Positions 62,349-64,000 of a DNA stretch of 64,000 nt are shown here, piece after piece. This DNA comes from Rubricoccus marinus (GTDB lineage: Bacteria; Bacteroidota; Rhodothermia; Rhodothermales; Rubricoccaceae), in assembly GCF_002257665.1 (NCBI RefSeq), contig NZ_MQWB01000001.1:1551870-1615869 (forward strand), in the 5' to 3' direction. Both the position numbers and the translations under genes were made by a program. The notes below the pieces were generated by a model. The model was not told where the DNA came from and did not search any database. It worked only from the letters and a program-made list of their open reading frames with translations. Position 1 is the first letter of the stretch, and the number at the start of each line of letters is the position of its first letter.

Positions 62349-63950
62349 GTGGCAGACCCCACCCCTGACGCCAACCGCGGCGCCTGGAACTCGAAACTCG
62401 GCTTCATCCTCGCGGCCAGCGGCTCGGCCATCGGGCTGGGCAACATCGTGTTCTTCGCGTCCAACGCCTACCAGTATGGCGGCGGCGCGTTTTACCTGCC
62501 GTACTTCATCGCGCTCTTCGTGATGGGCATTCCCATCATGATCCTGGAGTTCACCGTCGGGACCATGACCGGGCGGAGCATCCCGCTGGCGCTGGGCAAG
62601 CTGGCGGGCAAGAAGGGGGAGTTCGTGGGCTGGTGGAGCCTTGCGAGCGCGCTCACGATCACGATGTACTACATCACGATCCTCGGGTGGGCGCTCGCCA
62701 TGCTCGTCGGCTCGTTCGGGAGCCTGTTCGAGCCGGGCGCGACAGCCCCTTTTGAGCCGTTTCTGGAACCGTCTGAGGGCGTCAACTCCCAGGTGTGGTT
62801 CTTCAACATGATCGCGACGTGGTGGCCGCTCGTGGCCGTCTCGGTGATCTGGGCGCTTACGGCAATCCTTCTCTGGAAGGGGACCGAGACCATCGAGAAG
62901 GGCGTCCGCGTGTTCGTTCCGCTGATGTGGGTGTTCATGATCGGGCTCGTCATCCACGGCCTCACGCTTCCCGGCGGGACGGACGGCGTGGCGTACCTCT
63001 TCACGCCCAACCTGGACGGCATCACCGATATCCAGGTGTGGCAGGGCGCCTTTGCGCAGATGTTCTTCTCGCTCTCGCTCGGGCTCGGCACAATGGTCGC
63101 CTACGCGAGCTACCTGCCCAGAGACGCGGACAACGTCAACAACTCGCTGCTGGTGAGCTTCCTCAACTGCGGCTTCGAGTACATCGCCGGCATCGCCATC
63201 TTCGCGATCCTCTTCGTGTACGCGCTCAACCCGGCCGGCGGCACGCTCTCGCTCTCGTTCTTCGTCATCCCTCAAGGGATCGCGGGCTTCTCCGAGCTTC
63301 CGCTCCTCGTCAAGAGCTTCGGCGTCTTCTTCTTTTTCCTGCTCGTGATTGCCGGCCTGACGAGTGCGGTCTCGCTCGTCGAAGGCATGGCGAGCGCGCT
63401 GATCGACAAGCTGGGCATCAGCCGTGCACGCGCCCTCGCGCTCGTGATGACACCGGGCGTAGCTGGCTCGCTCACGTTCGCGCTCCCGTTCATCGTGGAC
63501 CCTGCGCTTTCTGGCGACGGCACCCTCGGCTTTACGCTGTTCGACCTGGTGGACCACTGGGCCTTCCGGTACAGCCTCATCACGGTCGGTCTGCTGGAAT
63601 GCCTTCTCCTCGGATGGGTCCTAGGTGCCGAGAAGATCCGCGCTGCGGTGAACGAGCACAGCAAGTTCAAGCTGCCCGCCTTTTTCGACTGGATGATCAA
63701 GCTCATCATCCCGGCCATCCTGGGCTTCGTGCTCATCGGGACGTTGTATGAGGACATCACGCAGGAAGGCGGCGTGTACGGATTCCAGTGGGGCGTAGAG
63801 GCCATCGGGATCTTGCCCGTCGTCGTGCCCATCGTGTGGCTCGCCTTTACCGTCGGCCTCGCGGCGTACCTGACCACGCGCCGCACCCATTCCACGCCTC
63901 CGCACCACGCGGGCGATCCGACCCTCACCGCCGTCGACACCCAGGCCTGA
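62349..63950 (+). CDS. Sodium-dependent transporter, NSS/SNF family
   Basis: A 533-aa membrane transporter with about twelve helices in the LeuT-like fold. Helix 1 has SKLGFILAASGSAIGLGNIVFF, the conserved unwound Gly region; later helices (FFNMIATWWPLVAVSVIWALT, MFFSLSLGLGTMVAYASYLP) follow the NSS pattern. NSS proteins take up amino acids or related solutes with Na+; the substrate is unknown. GTG start, with a promoter box at the right distance. No repeat copies in the gene. The stop overlaps the next ATG (TGATG), so a short operon follows. Confidence 0.94.
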   Translation: MADPTPDANRGAWNSKLGFILAASGSAIGLGNIVFFASNAYQYGGGAFYLPYFIALFVMGIPIMILEFTVGTMTGRSIPLALGKLAGKKGEFVGWWSLASALTITMYYITILGWALAMLVGSFGSLFEPGATAPFEPFLEPSEGVNSQVWFFNMIATWWPLVAVSVIWALTAILLWKGTETIEKGVRVFVPLMWVFMIGLVIHGLTLPGGTDGVAYLFTPNLDGITDIQVWQGAFAQMFFSLSLGLGTMVAYASYLPRDADNVNNSLLVSFLNCGFEYIAGIAIFAILFVYALNPAGGTLSLSFFVIPQGIAGFSELPLLVKSFGVFFFFLLVIAGLTSAVSLVEGMASALIDKLGISRARALALVMTPGVAGSLTFALPFIVDPALSGDGTLGFTLFDLVDHWAFRYSLITVGLLECLLLGWVLGAEKIRAAVNEHSKFKLPAFFDWMIKLIIPAILGFVLIGTLYEDITQEGGVYGFQWGVEAIGILPVVVPIVWLAFTVGLAAYLTTRRTHSTPPHHAGDPTLTAVDTQA

Positions 63951-64000
63951 TGCGCTGCTTTCTCCTCCTGATCGCCCTCGCGCTCGCCTCTGGCGCCCAG
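63950..64000 (+). CDS. Partial gene, N-terminus of an exported protein
   Basis: The first 17 codons only: MRCFLLLIALALASGAQ. It starts on the A of the transporter's TGA (TGATG coupling). The sequence is a signal peptide, probably cleaved near the window end, and its ASGA is encoded by a repeat copy. Product unknown. Confidence 0.7.
   Translation, partial: MRCFLLLIALALASGAQ

Overview
This 64 kb window is high-GC chromosomal DNA with dense, ordinary bacterial gene content. I see no insertion sequence, prophage, CRISPR array or rRNA. It probably comes from the Rhodothermota, with the marine Rubricoccaceae (Rubrivirga/Rubricoccus type) my best guess. The reasons are two secreted proteins with C-terminal type 9 secretion (T9SS) sorting domains, Bacteroidota-style -7 promoter boxes (TAnnTTTG and relatives, including an exact match before purF), a GWxTD-domain protein, few Shine-Dalgarno sequences, and very high GC. 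The taxonomic placement is inference.

Layout. 0.1-8.4 kb: cysS, an HhH-GPD repair protein, a TerC/Alx transporter, a patatin phospholipase, a nucleotidyltransferase-like protein, a zinc-ribbon membrane protein, and a three-gene TGATG-coupled operon (MhqO-like dioxygenase, CusF-like lipoprotein, MhqD-like carboxylesterase) that looks like quinone/electrophile detoxification. 8.6-23.4 kb: a VCBS/FG-GAP T9SS cargo of atypical composition, the PIG-L deacetylase-EamA-ZapE operon, an M42 peptidase, a small zinc ribbon, a lipase-like hydrolase, an M32 carboxypeptidase, tRNA-Thr(CGU) with promoter and terminator, a Spy-like lipoprotein and an M4 metalloprotease with a T9SS tail. 23.8-34.2 kb: the conserved DUF58-MoxR-DUF4350-DUF4129-membrane protein-SpoIIM cluster with a divergent RDD gene, then GWxTD. 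34.2-41 kb: a K+ channel with a zinc-ribbon tail, an FtsB/DivIC-like protein, sufE-sufS, egtD-egtB (ergothioneine) and a hydrolase-OsmC fusion. 41-50 kb: an M16 peptidase lipoprotein, an SDR/MOSC divergent pair, an Nfu-N-like protein, holin-like and DUF3618-like membrane-stress proteins, a possible tiny membrane-peptide or sRNA gene, a DUF4398 lipoprotein plus OmpA pair, and a HAD phosphatase. 50-64 kb: purF, a two-domain hydrolase, PBP1A, a vWA lipoprotein, a CNNM/CorC-type transporter, a class D beta-lactamase, an NSS transporter, and the first 17 codons of a secreted protein cut by the window end.

The outstanding feature is not a gene. A non-palindromic word, CCTCTGGCG (reverse complement CGCCAGAGG), recurs roughly 235 times by hand count, about once per 270 bp, equally on both strands, inside genes in every frame and between genes. 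Composition alone would give only a handful. Copies meeting head-on form the 18-nt palindrome GCCTCTGGCGCCAGAGGC (7-bp stem, GCGC loop), found mainly just after stop codons and between convergent genes, where it probably terminates transcription. Many stop codons run straight into a copy (TAG then CCTCTGGCG). This resembles DNA-uptake sequences of Neisseria/Pasteurellaceae or the HIP1 element of cyanobacteria, but the word matches none of these that I know and the density is higher. Several genes are repeat deserts (the VCBS protein, the DUF4398/OmpA pair, the NSS transporter, TerC), useful for separating function from mutation bias.

Start codons were chosen using signal peptides, overlaps and a recurring TA(G/T)(C/T)TT(G/C) box that usually lies about 20-40 nt before the start. 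Two long-ORF starts (TTG at 128 and at 59893) fall in or right beside such boxes and were moved downstream.
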